A DNA stretch of 64,000 nt from Roseobacter fucihabitans. Its GTDB lineage: Bacteria > Pseudomonadota > Alphaproteobacteria > Rhodobacterales > Rhodobacteraceae. Location: positions 1,952,501-2,016,500 of the forward strand of contig NZ_CP143423.1 of NCBI RefSeq assembly GCF_014337925.2. Direction: 5' to 3'. The notes beneath the pieces are model-generated. The model was not told the origin of the DNA, ran no database searches, and saw only the letters and a list, made by a program, of their open reading frames with translations. The translations under genes were made by a program, and so were the position numbers. The first letter of the stretch is position 1. Each line of letters begins with the position of its first letter. Below, in pieces: positions 18,708-27,247 of the stretch.

Positions 18708-19840
18708 GTGGTGACCTCTGTCGATGGCGCGGTGGGGCGTCTGCGTCCTTTGGGCCGCGCCACATACCACAGCATCAAGAACGCTAGAACCGCGCCAAAG
18801 AGGACCGGCGCATAGAGCAGGGGCCAGAGGCGCAGATCATCGCGCACCGGGTTTTGCAATGTCGAGCGCGCACCGTTGATCAGCAACAGCAAGCCAAAGG
18901 CGATCACAACTTCACGCCACACTCCGAACCGCGAATATCCGCCCACGATCAGCGTGGTGAACCCAATCAGAGCCGCGACGATGCAAAACAGTGGTTCTGC
19001 GAAACGGGAATGAAATTCTTCGACCAGATGTCCCTCGGGCTGTGCGGTCCGTCTAGATAAAACCTCCCATGGCTCCATCAAATCCGGTGTGATCATGTTG
19101 CGGGCGATCAACCCGTTGGCGGTATCATTTTGAACCAGCGTGCTGATATCAAATGAAAAATCTTGAAAGTTGGCGGTGGCAAGCCGGTTGGTGACCTTGC
19201 TGATGCGTTGCACCACACCGTCCAGCATGATCAGCGTGGTCGTATCCTGATTGCGAATCAAATAGGCCTCATTGGCAGTATAGATCACGCCCTCTTCGGG
19301 TTTGCGCCCATCAGAGAGGAAAACATCCCGCAGGACTCCTTCTTCGGTAATCGTACCGGCATAGAAGGTGACGGATTTCGAGGGGTGCAGGAAGGTGCCC
19401 TCAGTGAGCAGGCGGGAGGTCGCATTTTGTGAGATCTCGGCCTCTCTTTCGCCCAGTTGATCGAGGGCCAGCGGCAAAAGCAGATGATGCAGCACCGAGG
19501 ACATCAGGAAAACGATAACCCCGAAAATCAGAACCGGGCGGGCGAGGCGAAACGGGCTGGAGCCGGTCGCCTGCATCACGGTGAGTTCGCTTTCATTATT
19601 CAGTCGGTTGGTCACGTAAACCGTCGCGGCGAATGCCGAGATCGGCAGTACCGTGGTGATCAGTTTGGGCAGCCCAAGTGCTGTGAACTCCAGAAAAACC
19701 AGCGCGGATTGGCCGTCGCTGATCAGGCGATCAAACAGGATGACCGCGCGGTTGATCCAGAAAACGGCGACCAGCACCAACGAGAAAAACCCGAATAACA
19801 CAAGCAGTTGCGACAGCACGTATCTGTCGATTCTACTCAC
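18704..19840 (-). CDS. lptF: LPS export ABC permease LptF
   Basis: The second YjgP/YjgQ permease of the LptB2FG transporter, with the same 3 TM + jellyroll + 3 TM layout and coupling segment NESELTVMQATGSSPF (about 82-97). I choose the GTG at 19838-19840, giving (M)SRIDRYVLSQLL and 378 residues, with AAGGGG upstream; the frame is open eight codons further. This is the promoter-proximal gene of the LPS-export run; the promoter must lie in the 137-bp gap shared with divergent pepA. Confidence 0.93.
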   Translation of the reverse strand: MSRIDRYVLSQLLVLFGFFSLVLVAVFWINRAVILFDRLISDGQSALVFLEFTALGLPKLITTVLPISAFAATVYVTNRLNNESELTVMQATGSSPFRLARPVLIFGVIVFLMSSVLHHLLLPLALDQLGEREAEISQNATSRLLTEGTFLHPSKSVTFYAGTITEEGVLRDVFLSDGRKPEEGVIYTANEAYLIRNQDTTTLIMLDGVVQRISKVTNRLATANFQDFSFDISTLVQNDTANGLIARNMITPDLMEPWEVLSRRTAQPEGHLVEEFHSRFAEPLFCIVAALIGFTTLIVGGYSRFGVWREVVIAFGLLLLINGARSTLQNPVRDDLRLWPLLYAPVLFGAVLAFLMLWYVARPKGRRRPTAPSTEVTT

Positions 19841-19977
19841 CACGGTCCCCTTTTGCTCAAACACTTACCTTGTGGGAACGATAAAGCAATCTGGCGCGCT
19901 GTAAAACTGCTATCTGGTCATTGGCAAAGGAGCGCGCTAGGTCAGAGTCCAGTTTAATTTTTTGAAAGGCCAGTCTC

Positions 19978-21450
19978 ATGACCCTGCTCACCTCAGTCAC
20001 ATTCACGCAAACGGATATCGAACGGCTTGCGGCGCATGAGGGTCGCATTGGCATCATCGTGGAGACCACGGGTCGGTTGGATGTGGCGGGGCGCCGGGTT
20101 AACCGTTTGAGCAAAGGGGCCTTGAAGCGCGCGGTGGATGCGCATGTTGAAAAGGGCACCAAGGAGGGCGACAGCTTGATCCTGGCCTATCCGGCGGGCA
20201 TGGCGGCGGAGGCGGTTGATGTGCTGTTTCTTGGACGATCTGCCACCGAGACCGTCGCGCGCCATGCGGGGGCCGCATTGGGATCGCAGCGCGGCAAGGC
20301 AAACCTGTTGATTGCGACAGGGTCGTTGCGGCGTGCGGCGCATCTTGTGCAGGGTGCCGTCTTGCGCGATTACCGGTTTCGCGATCACAAGACGTCCGAT
20401 GATGCCGCCGCGGGTTCGATCGAGGTCATGTGCAATGACGCCGCGCGCGTTGAGGCGGCGGCGGCACCATTGCTGGCGGTCGCGGATGGGACATTCATGA
20501 CCCGCGATCTGGTCAATGAACCCGCCAATATCCTGACAACCACAGAGTTTGCCGATCGTCTGGCCGAGATGGAAAAACTGGGCCTGAAAGTCGAGGTGCT
20601 GGAGGAAGATCAGCTTGAGGCTTTGGGCATGCGCACCCTGCTCGCCGTCGGGCAGGGCTCGGCCAGCCCCTCCAAAGTGGTGGTGATGCAGTGGCAAGGC
20701 GGCGAGGCGGGCGCAGCACCCCTCGCGTTGATTGGTAAGGGTGTGGTCTTTGACACCGGGGGCATCAGCCTGAAACCAGCCGGTGGCATGGAAGACATGA
20801 CCATGGATATGGGCGGTGCGGGCACTGTGGCGGGCGTCATGCGCGCGCTGGCGTTGCGCAAGGCCAAGGCCAATGTTGTCGGGCTTGTCGGACTGGTGGA
20901 AAACATGCCTTCCGGCACGGCGATCCGTCCGGGGGATGTGGTTCACACGATGAAGGGCGATACCGTTGAGATCCTCAATACTGATGCGGAGGGGCGTTTG
21001 GTGCTCTGTGATGTGATGTGGTACGCGCAGGAGCGTTTTGAGCCTGCGGGTATGATTGATCTGGCGACCCTGACGGGCGCGATCATCATCGGTCTGGGCC
21101 ATGAAAACGCAGGCGTGTTTTCCAATGATGATACGCTGTGTAATGCCTTTTTGAAGGCCGCGGCCTCCGAAGAGGAGGGTGCCTGGCGCATGCCTTTGGG
21201 ACAGGCCTATGATGACATGCTGAAATCGCCGATTGCGGATATGAAGAATATTGGCGGTCGACCTGCCGGATCAATCACGGCGGCGCAATATCTGTTGCGC
21301 TTCGTCAAGAAAGACGTGCCTTGGATCCACTTGGACATCGCGGGTGTGGCTTCGTTGAAAACACCCTCAAAGCTTGCACCCAAAGGTGCCACGGGCTGGG
21401 GGGTGCGGGCGCTGGACCGGCTTGTGGCTGATATGTTCGAAAAGGGCTGA
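19978..21450 (+). CDS. pepA: Leucyl aminopeptidase
   Basis: A cytosolic M17 metallo-aminopeptidase that removes N-terminal residues from peptides; some homologues also bind DNA. The 490-residue protein has an N-terminal regulatory domain and a C-terminal catalytic domain with GKGVVFDTGGISLKP, MDMGGAGTV and the M17 signature NTDAEGRLVL. It is divergent from lptF and followed three bases later by holC, a pairing seen in many proteobacteria. Confidence 0.96.
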   Translation: MTLLTSVTFTQTDIERLAAHEGRIGIIVETTGRLDVAGRRVNRLSKGALKRAVDAHVEKGTKEGDSLILAYPAGMAAEAVDVLFLGRSATETVARHAGAALGSQRGKANLLIATGSLRRAAHLVQGAVLRDYRFRDHKTSDDAAAGSIEVMCNDAARVEAAAAPLLAVADGTFMTRDLVNEPANILTTTEFADRLAEMEKLGLKVEVLEEDQLEALGMRTLLAVGQGSASPSKVVVMQWQGGEAGAAPLALIGKGVVFDTGGISLKPAGGMEDMTMDMGGAGTVAGVMRALALRKAKANVVGLVGLVENMPSGTAIRPGDVVHTMKGDTVEILNTDAEGRLVLCDVMWYAQERFEPAGMIDLATLTGAIIIGLGHENAGVFSNDDTLCNAFLKAAASEEEGAWRMPLGQAYDDMLKSPIADMKNIGGRPAGSITAAQYLLRFVKKDVPWIHLDIAGVASLKTPSKLAPKGATGWGVRALDRLVADMFEKG

Positions 21451-21453
21451 TCC

Positions 21454-21918
21454 TTGGGCAGCGCGCTGTTTTACCACCTGACGCGGCGTCCGATGGAAGA
21501 GACGCTGGCGATGTTGCTGGGCAAGGCAACCGGGGCGGGGATGCGCGTGATTGTGCGCGGCTCGGATCTCGCGCGTCTGGGCTGGTTGGATGAAAAGCTG
21601 TGGCAGGGTCCCGAGGATGGGTTCCTGCCGCATGGTCTGGCGGGGGGCGAGCAGGACGCAATGCAGCCCGTTTTGCTGACCCTGGCGCAGGACAACCCCA
21701 ACGGGGCCACCTGTTTGATGAGTGTGGATGGGGCGAGTGTGAGTGCGCAGGACGTTGATGGCATGGAGCGGGTCTGCGTGCTGTTTGATGGGAACGATGC
21801 GGAAGCCCTGGAGGTTGCACGCGGCCAGTGGAAGACATTGAAAGACGCAGGGACATCCGCGCAATATTGGTCCGAAGAAACGGGGCGTTGGGAGAAAAAA
21901 GCCGAAACCGGGGTATAG
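21454..21918 (+). CDS. holC: DNA polymerase III chi subunit
   Basis: HolC links the clamp loader to single-strand binding protein. The 154-residue product starts with TTG at 21454 ((M)GSALFYHLTRRPMEETLAML), three bases after pepA, and retains the HolC features: FYHLTRRP at the N-terminus, WQGPEDGFLPHGLAGG in the middle and a nucleotidyl-fold core. The size matches alphaproteobacterial HolC. The TTG start is forced by the close pepA stop. Confidence 0.92.
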   Translation: MGSALFYHLTRRPMEETLAMLLGKATGAGMRVIVRGSDLARLGWLDEKLWQGPEDGFLPHGLAGGEQDAMQPVLLTLAQDNPNGATCLMSVDGASVSAQDVDGMERVCVLFDGNDAEALEVARGQWKTLKDAGTSAQYWSEETGRWEKKAETGV

Positions 21919-21929
21919 GCGGGGGCATA

Positions 21930-21952
21930 GGTGGCCTGAAAGCCCACCTTAC
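21930..21952. repeat. Single arm of a dispersed palindromic repeat
   Basis: This 23-mer matches one arm of the perfect inverted repeat at 44382-44440 with a single difference (G for A). It sits in the 43-bp gap between the convergent holC and aspartic protease genes. It can itself fold into a small hairpin (AGGTGG with CCACCT). It is evidently a member of a small dispersed intergenic repeat family. Confidence 0.75.
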
Positions 21953-21961
21953 GGCGTGTCC

Positions 21962-22543
21962 CTATCGTGTCAGCGTCAGTTCGCCGCCGGAGATTTCGAT
22001 CTTGCCCCAGCGTTGCAGATAGCTCATGCCCAGCAGGCTTTGGGACATCTCGCCGCTGTTGACCACCGCCGTGACGTGCTGATCGATGGCCGGTCCGAGG
22101 CGCAGGGTGTCAAGGCGCACCGGGGCTGTGCGCACCTCGCCATTGGCCGTCATCGCGCGCCCGGTGAAGTTGAGATCCTCAGGATGCAGCCCGGCCGCTG
22201 ACGCATCCGCGCGGGTCAGCACGATTTCGGTGGCCCCTGTATCCAGGACAAATCGTACGGGTGCGCCGTTGATTTCAGCGGCGATATAGTAATGCCCATC
22301 GGGGCTGCGCGGGACGATGATCTTGCCGGCTTCGGCAAAGACGGATTGTTGCGGGCGCACCGTCTGGCTGATGTCATCCCAAAGGCCGTAGGCTGCGATG
22401 GCACCCAAAAAGATGAACCCCCAGAGCGCGGCCTGTTGCAGGGTCTTGTTCATGGATTGGCGGTTCTGCGTAAAGAACCAACCGCAGATCATCAGGACCA
22501 GCAGGATAAGGTAGATCAGGCGGCCTGTGTCGTTGCTATCCAC
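21962..22543 (-). CDS. Membrane-anchored retropepsin-like aspartic protease (TIGR02281)
   Basis: A 193-residue protein with two N-terminal membrane segments (about 8-24 and 35-55) and a C-terminal periplasmic clan AA domain. The catalytic motif FVLDTGATEIVLT (about 98-110) is clear, and the closing GMSYLQRWGKIEI segment is typical of this single-lobe family, which must dimerise to be active. Its natural substrates are unknown. Gene is convergent with holC. Confidence 0.9.
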   Translation of the reverse strand: MDSNDTGRLIYLILLVLMICGWFFTQNRQSMNKTLQQAALWGFIFLGAIAAYGLWDDISQTVRPQQSVFAEAGKIIVPRSPDGHYYIAAEINGAPVRFVLDTGATEIVLTRADASAAGLHPEDLNFTGRAMTANGEVRTAPVRLDTLRLGPAIDQHVTAVVNSGEMSQSLLGMSYLQRWGKIEISGGELTLTR

Positions 22544-22594
22544 GCTGGGCTCCTTTTGTGCGTCACCTTGATATAGGCGGTTTGGTGCGCGATT

Positions 22595-23227
22595 TCAGCC
22601 CGCACCCGGTCCGAAGCCAAAGGCGCTCAGCCCATCGAGCACGAATTGTACCGAAAGTGCGGCGAGCAGCATTCCCAGAAGCCGGGTCACCACGGTGATG
22701 CCGGTTTTGCCCAAGGCCCGCTCAATCAACCCGCTGGCCAGGAAAAACGCCATCACGATCAACATCACGCAAGCGGTTGCACCCAGGACGATCACCGTGC
22801 CCTCAACGCCGGGCCGTTGTCCCATCAGCAAGATCACCGACGCGATGGAGCCGGGTCCCGCGATCAGCGGAATGGCAAGGGGGAAGACGGATGGGTCGTC
22901 GCTCTCTTCTTCTTCGCTCTGATTTTCGCGGCGTTTGGTGCGGCGTTCAAAGAGCATATCGAGCGCGGTCAGGAACAATAAAACCCCGCCCGCCACACGG
23001 AAAGCCGCCATCGAGATACCGATAAAAGACAGCAGCGCCTCGCCGAAGGCGGCAAAGGCCAGCAGGATCAGGATCGCGGTACCGGTTGCGCGCAGGGCAA
23101 TGCGCCGTCTGAGCGCGGGGGTCATGCCCTGGGTCAGTGCCACAAAGAGCGGCGCGAGACCGATAGGGTCGATGACCACCAACATGGTCACAAATGAAGT
23201 GATGAGAAAGGCGGTGTCGATTGTCAT
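22595..23227 (-). CDS. MarC family integral membrane protein
   Basis: A 210-residue protein with about six hydrophobic helices and the MarC/UPF0056 features VVIDPIGLAPLFVALTQG in the first loop and PLAIPLIAGPGSI in the fourth segment. Despite the name, MarC proteins have no proven role in antibiotic resistance. A Glu/Asp-rich cytoplasmic loop (ENQSEEEESDD) separates the two halves. Confidence 0.9.
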   Translation of the reverse strand: MTIDTAFLITSFVTMLVVIDPIGLAPLFVALTQGMTPALRRRIALRATGTAILILLAFAAFGEALLSFIGISMAAFRVAGGVLLFLTALDMLFERRTKRRENQSEEEESDDPSVFPLAIPLIAGPGSIASVILLMGQRPGVEGTVIVLGATACVMLIVMAFFLASGLIERALGKTGITVVTRLLGMLLAALSVQFVLDGLSAFGFGPGAG

Positions 23228-23286
23228 TTAGCCGACCATAGGCCAAGCCGAGACCAGCGCATAGATACCGGAATTGTAAATTTCGA

Positions 23287-25146
23287 TCATGCCTGCGCCT
23301 TTTCGAGTTTTTCCAGCGCGCTCATCCACATGCCCTCTGCACGCTCAAGGGCGGTCATGACTTCGGCGTATTTCTTGTTCCAGACCTCCAATTCACCCGC
23401 CTTGCCATCCTCATAAAGCGCGGGGTCGGCCAGCTTTTTGGCCAGCTTGTCTCGCATCTCGTTGAGTTTTTCGACGCGGGCCTCAGATTTGCGGGTCTCG
23501 GATTTCAGCGAAAGAATGTCCTCGCGGCTGGCGCGTTTCGGCTTTGGCGCATCCTGCGGCTTCTTGCCGGTTTTTGACACGGGCTTTGCGGGTGCCAGCA
23601 ACATTTTGCGATAAGCTTCGAGATCATCCTCATATGGTTTCACGGTTCCATCCGACACCAGCCAGAGGCGATCCGCGACCATCGACAACAGATGCATGTC
23701 ATGACTGACAAGGATCACCGCGCCGGAATAGGCGGTCAGCGCCTCAACCAGCGCCTCGCGCGATTCGATATCAAGGTGGTTAGTCGGCTCATCCAGGATC
23801 AGCAGATGCGGGGCGTGCAGCGTGGCCAGCAAGAGCGACAACCGCGCTTTTTGTCCGCCCGAAAGACGCCCCACTTCGGTTTCCGCCTGATCCGGCCCAA
23901 GACCAAAACCGGCCATTTGCGCGCGCAGTTTGGAGTGTAAAATGCCGGGACGGGCGGAAATCATGTGCTGCAAAGGCGTTTCATTGATGTGCAATTCATC
24001 GACCTGATGCTGGGCGAAAAAACCGATGCGCAGCTTATTTGACTGCACCGATTTGCCGTTCATCAGCACAAGGCGGTTGGAGAGCAGTTTGGACAGGGTC
24101 GATTTGCCCTGACCGTTCTTGCCCAAAAGCGCGATGCGGTCGTCCTGATCAATGCGCAGGTTCAACCGGCTCAGCACAGGCGTATCCGTATAGCCAACCG
24201 CGCCGCCCTCGATAGAAATGATCGGGGGGGACAGCTCTTCGGGTTCGGGAAAGGTAAAGACGCGCTTGGCCACCTGTTCGGGGCTGGCGATCATATCCAT
24301 TTTCTCGATCATCTTGAGGCGGGATTGCGCCTGTTTAGCCTTGGACGCCTTGGCTTTGAAGCGATCCACAAAAGCCTGCATGTGGTCCTTGCGGGCCTGT
24401 TGTTTTTTGGCCATGGCCGCTTGCACCGCGCGCTGTTCGGCGCGTTGGCGGGCGAATTGGTCATAGGGGCCTTGGTAAAACGTCAGCTTGCGTTCTTCCA
24501 GATGCAGGATCGCGCCGACCGCCCGGTTCAACAACCCGCGGTCGTGGCTGATGATGATCACGGTATGAGGATAGCGCGCGAGGTAGGCCTCAAGCCAAAG
24601 CGCGCCCTCAAGATCCAGATAGTTCGTCGGTTCATCAAGCAGCAACAGATCGGGCTGCGCGAAAAGCACCGCCGCCAGCGCCACACGCATTCGCCAGCCG
24701 CCCGAAAAATCGGAACAGGGCATTTGCTGTTCGGCGTCATCAAACCCGAGACCCTTGAGGATCGTGGCCGCGCGGGCCTCGGCAGACCAGGCGTCGATAT
24801 CGGCCAATCGCGTTTGAATTTCGGAAATGCGGGCGGGATCAGTGGCGGTTTCGGCCTCCTGCATCAGGGACGCGCGTTCGGTGTCCGCTTCAAGCACTGT
24901 GTCGATCAGGGAGGTGGCGGAGGAGGGCACTTCCTGGGCCACGCCGCCAATCTTGGCGCGGCTGGGCAGGGACAAGGCACCCCCATCCAGGCCCAATTCA
25001 CCCCGGATGATGCGAAACAACGTGGTTTTGCCTGCGCCATTGCGCCCCACGAGCCCGACTTTATGACCATCGGGAATGACGGCGCTGGCCCCTTCAAAAA
25101 GCGGACGGCCTTCGACGGAATAGCTGATATCTGAAATGCGTAACAT
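23287..25146 (-). CDS. ABC-F family ATPase
   Basis: A soluble 619-residue protein with two ABC domains and no membrane segments, the ABC-F layout of ribosome-associated translation factors. Walker A motifs are GRNGAGKTT (about 33-41) and GKNGQGKST, signatures FSGGWRMRV and LSGGQKARL, Walker B LLLLDEPTNYLD and LLILDEPTNHLD. A basic linker of about 80 residues and a C-terminal coiled-coil (KSETRKSEARVEKLNEMRDK) follow, as in YheS/Uup-type members. I start at ATG 25144-25146 (MLRISDISYSVEGR). Confidence 0.93.
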   Translation of the reverse strand: MLRISDISYSVEGRPLFEGASAVIPDGHKVGLVGRNGAGKTTLFRIIRGELGLDGGALSLPSRAKIGGVAQEVPSSATSLIDTVLEADTERASLMQEAETATDPARISEIQTRLADIDAWSAEARAATILKGLGFDDAEQQMPCSDFSGGWRMRVALAAVLFAQPDLLLLDEPTNYLDLEGALWLEAYLARYPHTVIIISHDRGLLNRAVGAILHLEERKLTFYQGPYDQFARQRAEQRAVQAAMAKKQQARKDHMQAFVDRFKAKASKAKQAQSRLKMIEKMDMIASPEQVAKRVFTFPEPEELSPPIISIEGGAVGYTDTPVLSRLNLRIDQDDRIALLGKNGQGKSTLSKLLSNRLVLMNGKSVQSNKLRIGFFAQHQVDELHINETPLQHMISARPGILHSKLRAQMAGFGLGPDQAETEVGRLSGGQKARLSLLLATLHAPHLLILDEPTNHLDIESREALVEALTAYSGAVILVSHDMHLLSMVADRLWLVSDGTVKPYEDDLEAYRKMLLAPAKPVSKTGKKPQDAPKPKRASREDILSLKSETRKSEARVEKLNEMRDKLAKKLADPALYEDGKAGELEVWNKKYAEVMTALERAEGMWMSALEKLEKAQA

Positions 25147-25412
25147 GGCCGCTGCACTGAACCACGCTTGCTGCCATGTCAATGCATCCGGCCCATCATG
25201 GCACCAATTCTGTTCCCGGTGCTATGTGTTCGGGATGGGGAGTGGCCCTTATGCTGCGCGACCAAGGCATCCATACCCGCAGGGGTTGTCGTGCGTTTTG
25301 CGGGTGCGCCCAGGCCTTTGATGTTTCGCTCAAGCGCGTCACACAAAGACCTTTCCCCTTGCAGGGCAGCATGCTAGACGCGCCGCAAATCAACCCTTGC
25401 AGGAGATATTCC

Positions 25413-25835
25413 ATGGCCCTTGAGCGCACGTTCTCGATCATCAAACCCGACGCGACCCGCCGCAATCTGACGGGCAAAATCAATGCCAAATTCGAAGACG
25501 CAGGTCTGCGAATTGTCGCGCAAAAACGCATCCATATGACCAAGGCTCAGGCCGGTGTGTTCTACGCGGTGCACTCTGCACGTCCATTTTATGACGAGCT
25601 GTGCGAATTCATGGCCTCCGAGCCGGTCATCGTTCAGGTGCTTGAAGGGGAAGGTGCAATTGCCAAAAACCGCGAAGTCATGGGTGCGACGAACCCTGCG
25701 GATGCCGCACCGGGCACAATCCGCGCGGAATTTGCCGAGAGTGTTGGCGAAAATTCCGTACATGGATCGGATGCGCCGGAAACGGCCGCCGAAGAGATTG
25801 CCTATTTCTTTGCCGGAATGGAATTGGTGGGCTGA
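25413..25835 (+). CDS. ndk: Nucleoside diphosphate kinase
   Basis: Ndk balances NTP pools by phosphate transfer through a histidine intermediate. The 140-residue product starts [18 protein letters not shown]; the active-site histidine is in the [16 protein letters not shown] motif (about 114-129). AGGAG lies eight bases before the ATG. A 265-bp upstream gap carries no gene, and a strong terminator follows. Confidence 0.97.
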   Translation: MALERTFSIIKPDATRRNLTGKINAKFEDAGLRIVAQKRIHMTKAQAGVFYAVHSARPFYDELCEFMASEPVIVQVLEGEGAIAKNREVMGATNPADAAPGTIRAEFAESVGENSVHGSDAPETAAEEIAYFFAGMELVG

Positions 25836-25865
25836 ACCGCGCCCACATCGATATGATATCTTAAG

Positions 25866-25895
25866 GGGTCAGCCAGCGGCTGGCCCTTTTATTTT
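25866..25895 (+). terminator. Rho-independent terminator of ndk
   Basis: GGGTCAGCC and GGCTGGCCC form a nine-pair stem (one G-U) with loop AGC, followed by TTTTATTTT. It lies 30 bp after the ndk stop. Confidence 0.9.
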
Positions 25896-26029
25896 GACTT
25901 CGAGACGGGCTGCGGGCGGATGCCAATGCGGGTCGTCATGATCTCAAAGGCGTCACGGTCTTTGTCGAAACAGGAAGATTTGAGCGCGTCAAACCGTATA
26001 CGCAACGCTTTTTTCTGGTAGTGGGTCAC
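25889..26029 (-). CDS. Possible 46-residue basic protein
   Basis: An open frame from GTG at 26027-26029 to TAA at 25889-25891. The product begins (M)THYQKKALRIRFDALKS and has natural-looking, Lys/Arg-rich composition, but resembles nothing I know. It lies just downstream of the 75-residue gene in the same direction, and the frame stays open a little upstream of the GTG, so it might also be the frameshifted continuation of that gene. No clear ribosome binding site is visible. Confidence 0.3.
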   Translation of the reverse strand: MTHYQKKALRIRFDALKSSCFDKDRDAFEIMTTRIGIRPQPVSKSK

Positions 26030-26037
26030 TTTGAATT

Positions 26038-26265
26038 TTAAAATACGGCGTTCTTGGGAGGGCTAATGTTGTCCCACTTCTCTGCGATGTCTGAGCACAC
26101 GGCTTTCATCTCGTTAAACTTATAAATGGGCTTGCTGGGTGTGTGATGGGTTTCGCCAGTATTTGCACACAGAACGAAGCAAAGTTCGGCTTCCGGCTTT
26201 GCCTCCTCAATGAATGGGAAGTTCGAGAAATATCCGAACATGAATGCTGCTTGGAACTGCGGCAT
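26038..26265 (-). CDS. Hypothetical protein of the accessory region
   Basis: A 75-residue unrecognised protein (MPQFQAAFMFGYFSNFPFIE at the start), aromatic-rich, with two cysteines. Base composition is visibly AT-richer than neighbouring core genes, indicating acquired DNA. On the minus strand a promoter-like TTGGCC-N17-AATACT precedes the gene and a perfect 7-bp-arm palindrome (26276-26295) starts inside that -10 box, ending ten bases before the ATG. It is therefore probably repressed by whatever binds this site. Confidence 0.5.
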   Translation of the reverse strand: MPQFQAAFMFGYFSNFPFIEEAKPEAELCFVLCANTGETHHTPSKPIYKFNEMKAVCSDIAEKWDNISPPKNAVF

Positions 26266-26275
26266 TATGGAGCAA

Positions 26276-26295
26276 ACTCACCAAATAAGGTGAGT
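26276..26295. promoter_or_regulatory. Palindromic operator-like site A
   Basis: ACTCACC-AAATAA-GGTGAGT: perfect 7-bp arms around an A/T core. It overlaps the -10 of the putative minus-strand promoter of the 75-residue gene. It matches site B at 17 of 20 positions and site C at 15 of 20. No T-run follows, so it is not a terminator for the 232-residue gene. Confidence 0.6.
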
Positions 26296-26305
26296 ATTGC
26301 TTGAT

Positions 26306-27004
26306 TTAGAGCGTCGGCCAAAGAGCGGCGATAAACTGACACGCGCCAGTAATGTCTTTGGTTCTTTGAGTTGTGGCCTTGGGGGCCATGAAGGCCTCAC
26401 CATGCTGCACGTCGATTGACATGCAAAGCCGATTTGAGGGAGTGCGGTTGCTTGAGATGTTCTGATCGACATGCAAGCGCAAGAGCGTGGCGACATACAG
26501 CCCCATGTTTTTCCGCTTCTCTTTAGCTGCATCTGTTGCCGTGTCATCCTGTGTCATCCGGAGGACTGCTGCACCTATTTGCTCCACCCCCTTTTCTTGT
26601 CCATGCACAAGCATATCCGCGTAAACGGACACCTCAACGCCACCAATCGACAACTTGGCCTGTTTTGCAGGGGAGGACACGAATTGAAAGCCGCTTGTCT
26701 GGTTGGACATCGCCAGCAGTGAGTGAAGCACTTCTATGGATTTCACCGCATCATCTTGACGCAACGTACCCTCTGCTGGGTCTGTTGACCTTTGAAGCAA
26801 CATTTGCTCTGCGGCAACAAGTGGTGATTTAGAGCGTCCGATGTCGCAAAGAAGTTCGACAATCGCCCTGCGTGCGTCACTATACCTTATGATCGGTGCT
26901 TTCTGAGGGTGCTTCGCGTTCTTTACAATGCTGATCTGTGTAGTCGGCTTCGACACTAAAAAACGGGCAAGTTCATTTGCTGAAATCTTGGGAGGCTTTG
27001 CCAT
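26306..27004 (-). CDS. Hypothetical protein, 232 residues
   Basis: An unrecognised soluble protein starting MAKPPKISANELARFLVSKP. The first 45 residues, with SANELARFLVSKPTTQISIVKNAK, look like a small helical (possibly DNA-binding) module; the remainder is mixed alpha/beta with no known motif. GC content is lower than in the flanking housekeeping genes. Its start codon lies on the opposite strand of the start codon of the 80-residue gene at 27003, sharing the palindrome CCATGG. The close packing with DUF6471 and other small genes suggests a cargo-type cassette (inference). Confidence 0.55.
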   Translation of the reverse strand: MAKPPKISANELARFLVSKPTTQISIVKNAKHPQKAPIIRYSDARRAIVELLCDIGRSKSPLVAAEQMLLQRSTDPAEGTLRQDDAVKSIEVLHSLLAMSNQTSGFQFVSSPAKQAKLSIGGVEVSVYADMLVHGQEKGVEQIGAAVLRMTQDDTATDAAKEKRKNMGLYVATLLRLHVDQNISSNRTPSNRLCMSIDVQHGEAFMAPKATTQRTKDITGACQFIAALWPTL

Positions 27005-27245
27005 GGATGACTTTCTATCAACTAAAGAATTGGGCGAAGGAAAATCCCTTCATATTGCCAGCCTTTCGCGGCAAGCGATTATAGAATGCGAAGCTGAACA
27101 CCTCGGCTTTGACGGCTTTTTCGTTTTCGAGACTTCCGAAGCCCCCGGCTCCAAGGGCATAAACATACTCGGCAAGGTTGCGTCATTTGAAGCTGGGGTT
27201 CAACTTGCAAATCTGCTGTCAGGATTACGTTTGAACCCCGCCTAG
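27003..27245 (+). CDS. Hypothetical protein, 80 residues
   Basis: An unrecognised acidic protein (starts MDDFLSTKELGEGKSLHIAS). I choose ATG 27003 because GGGAGG stands eight bases upstream, a strong ribosome binding site; the frame is open to 26928. That ribosome binding site is inside codons of the divergent 232-residue gene, and the two ATGs overlap in CCATGG. It stops three bases before the end of the convergent DUF6471 gene. Confidence 0.5.
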   Translation: MDDFLSTKELGEGKSLHIASLSRQAIIECEAEHLGFDGFFVFETSEAPGSKGINILGKVASFEAGVQLANLLSGLRLNPA

Positions 27246-27247
27246 CC

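Noticed and set aside
19993..21102. Long minus-strand open frame opposite pepA (369 codons)
   Set aside because: It lies wholly within pepA, lacks a ribosome binding site and has unnatural His/Arg-rich composition typical of antisense frames in GC-rich DNA.
25147..25412. Possible tRNA or small RNA gene before ndk
   Set aside because: No cloverleaf, T-loop consensus or terminator could be found.
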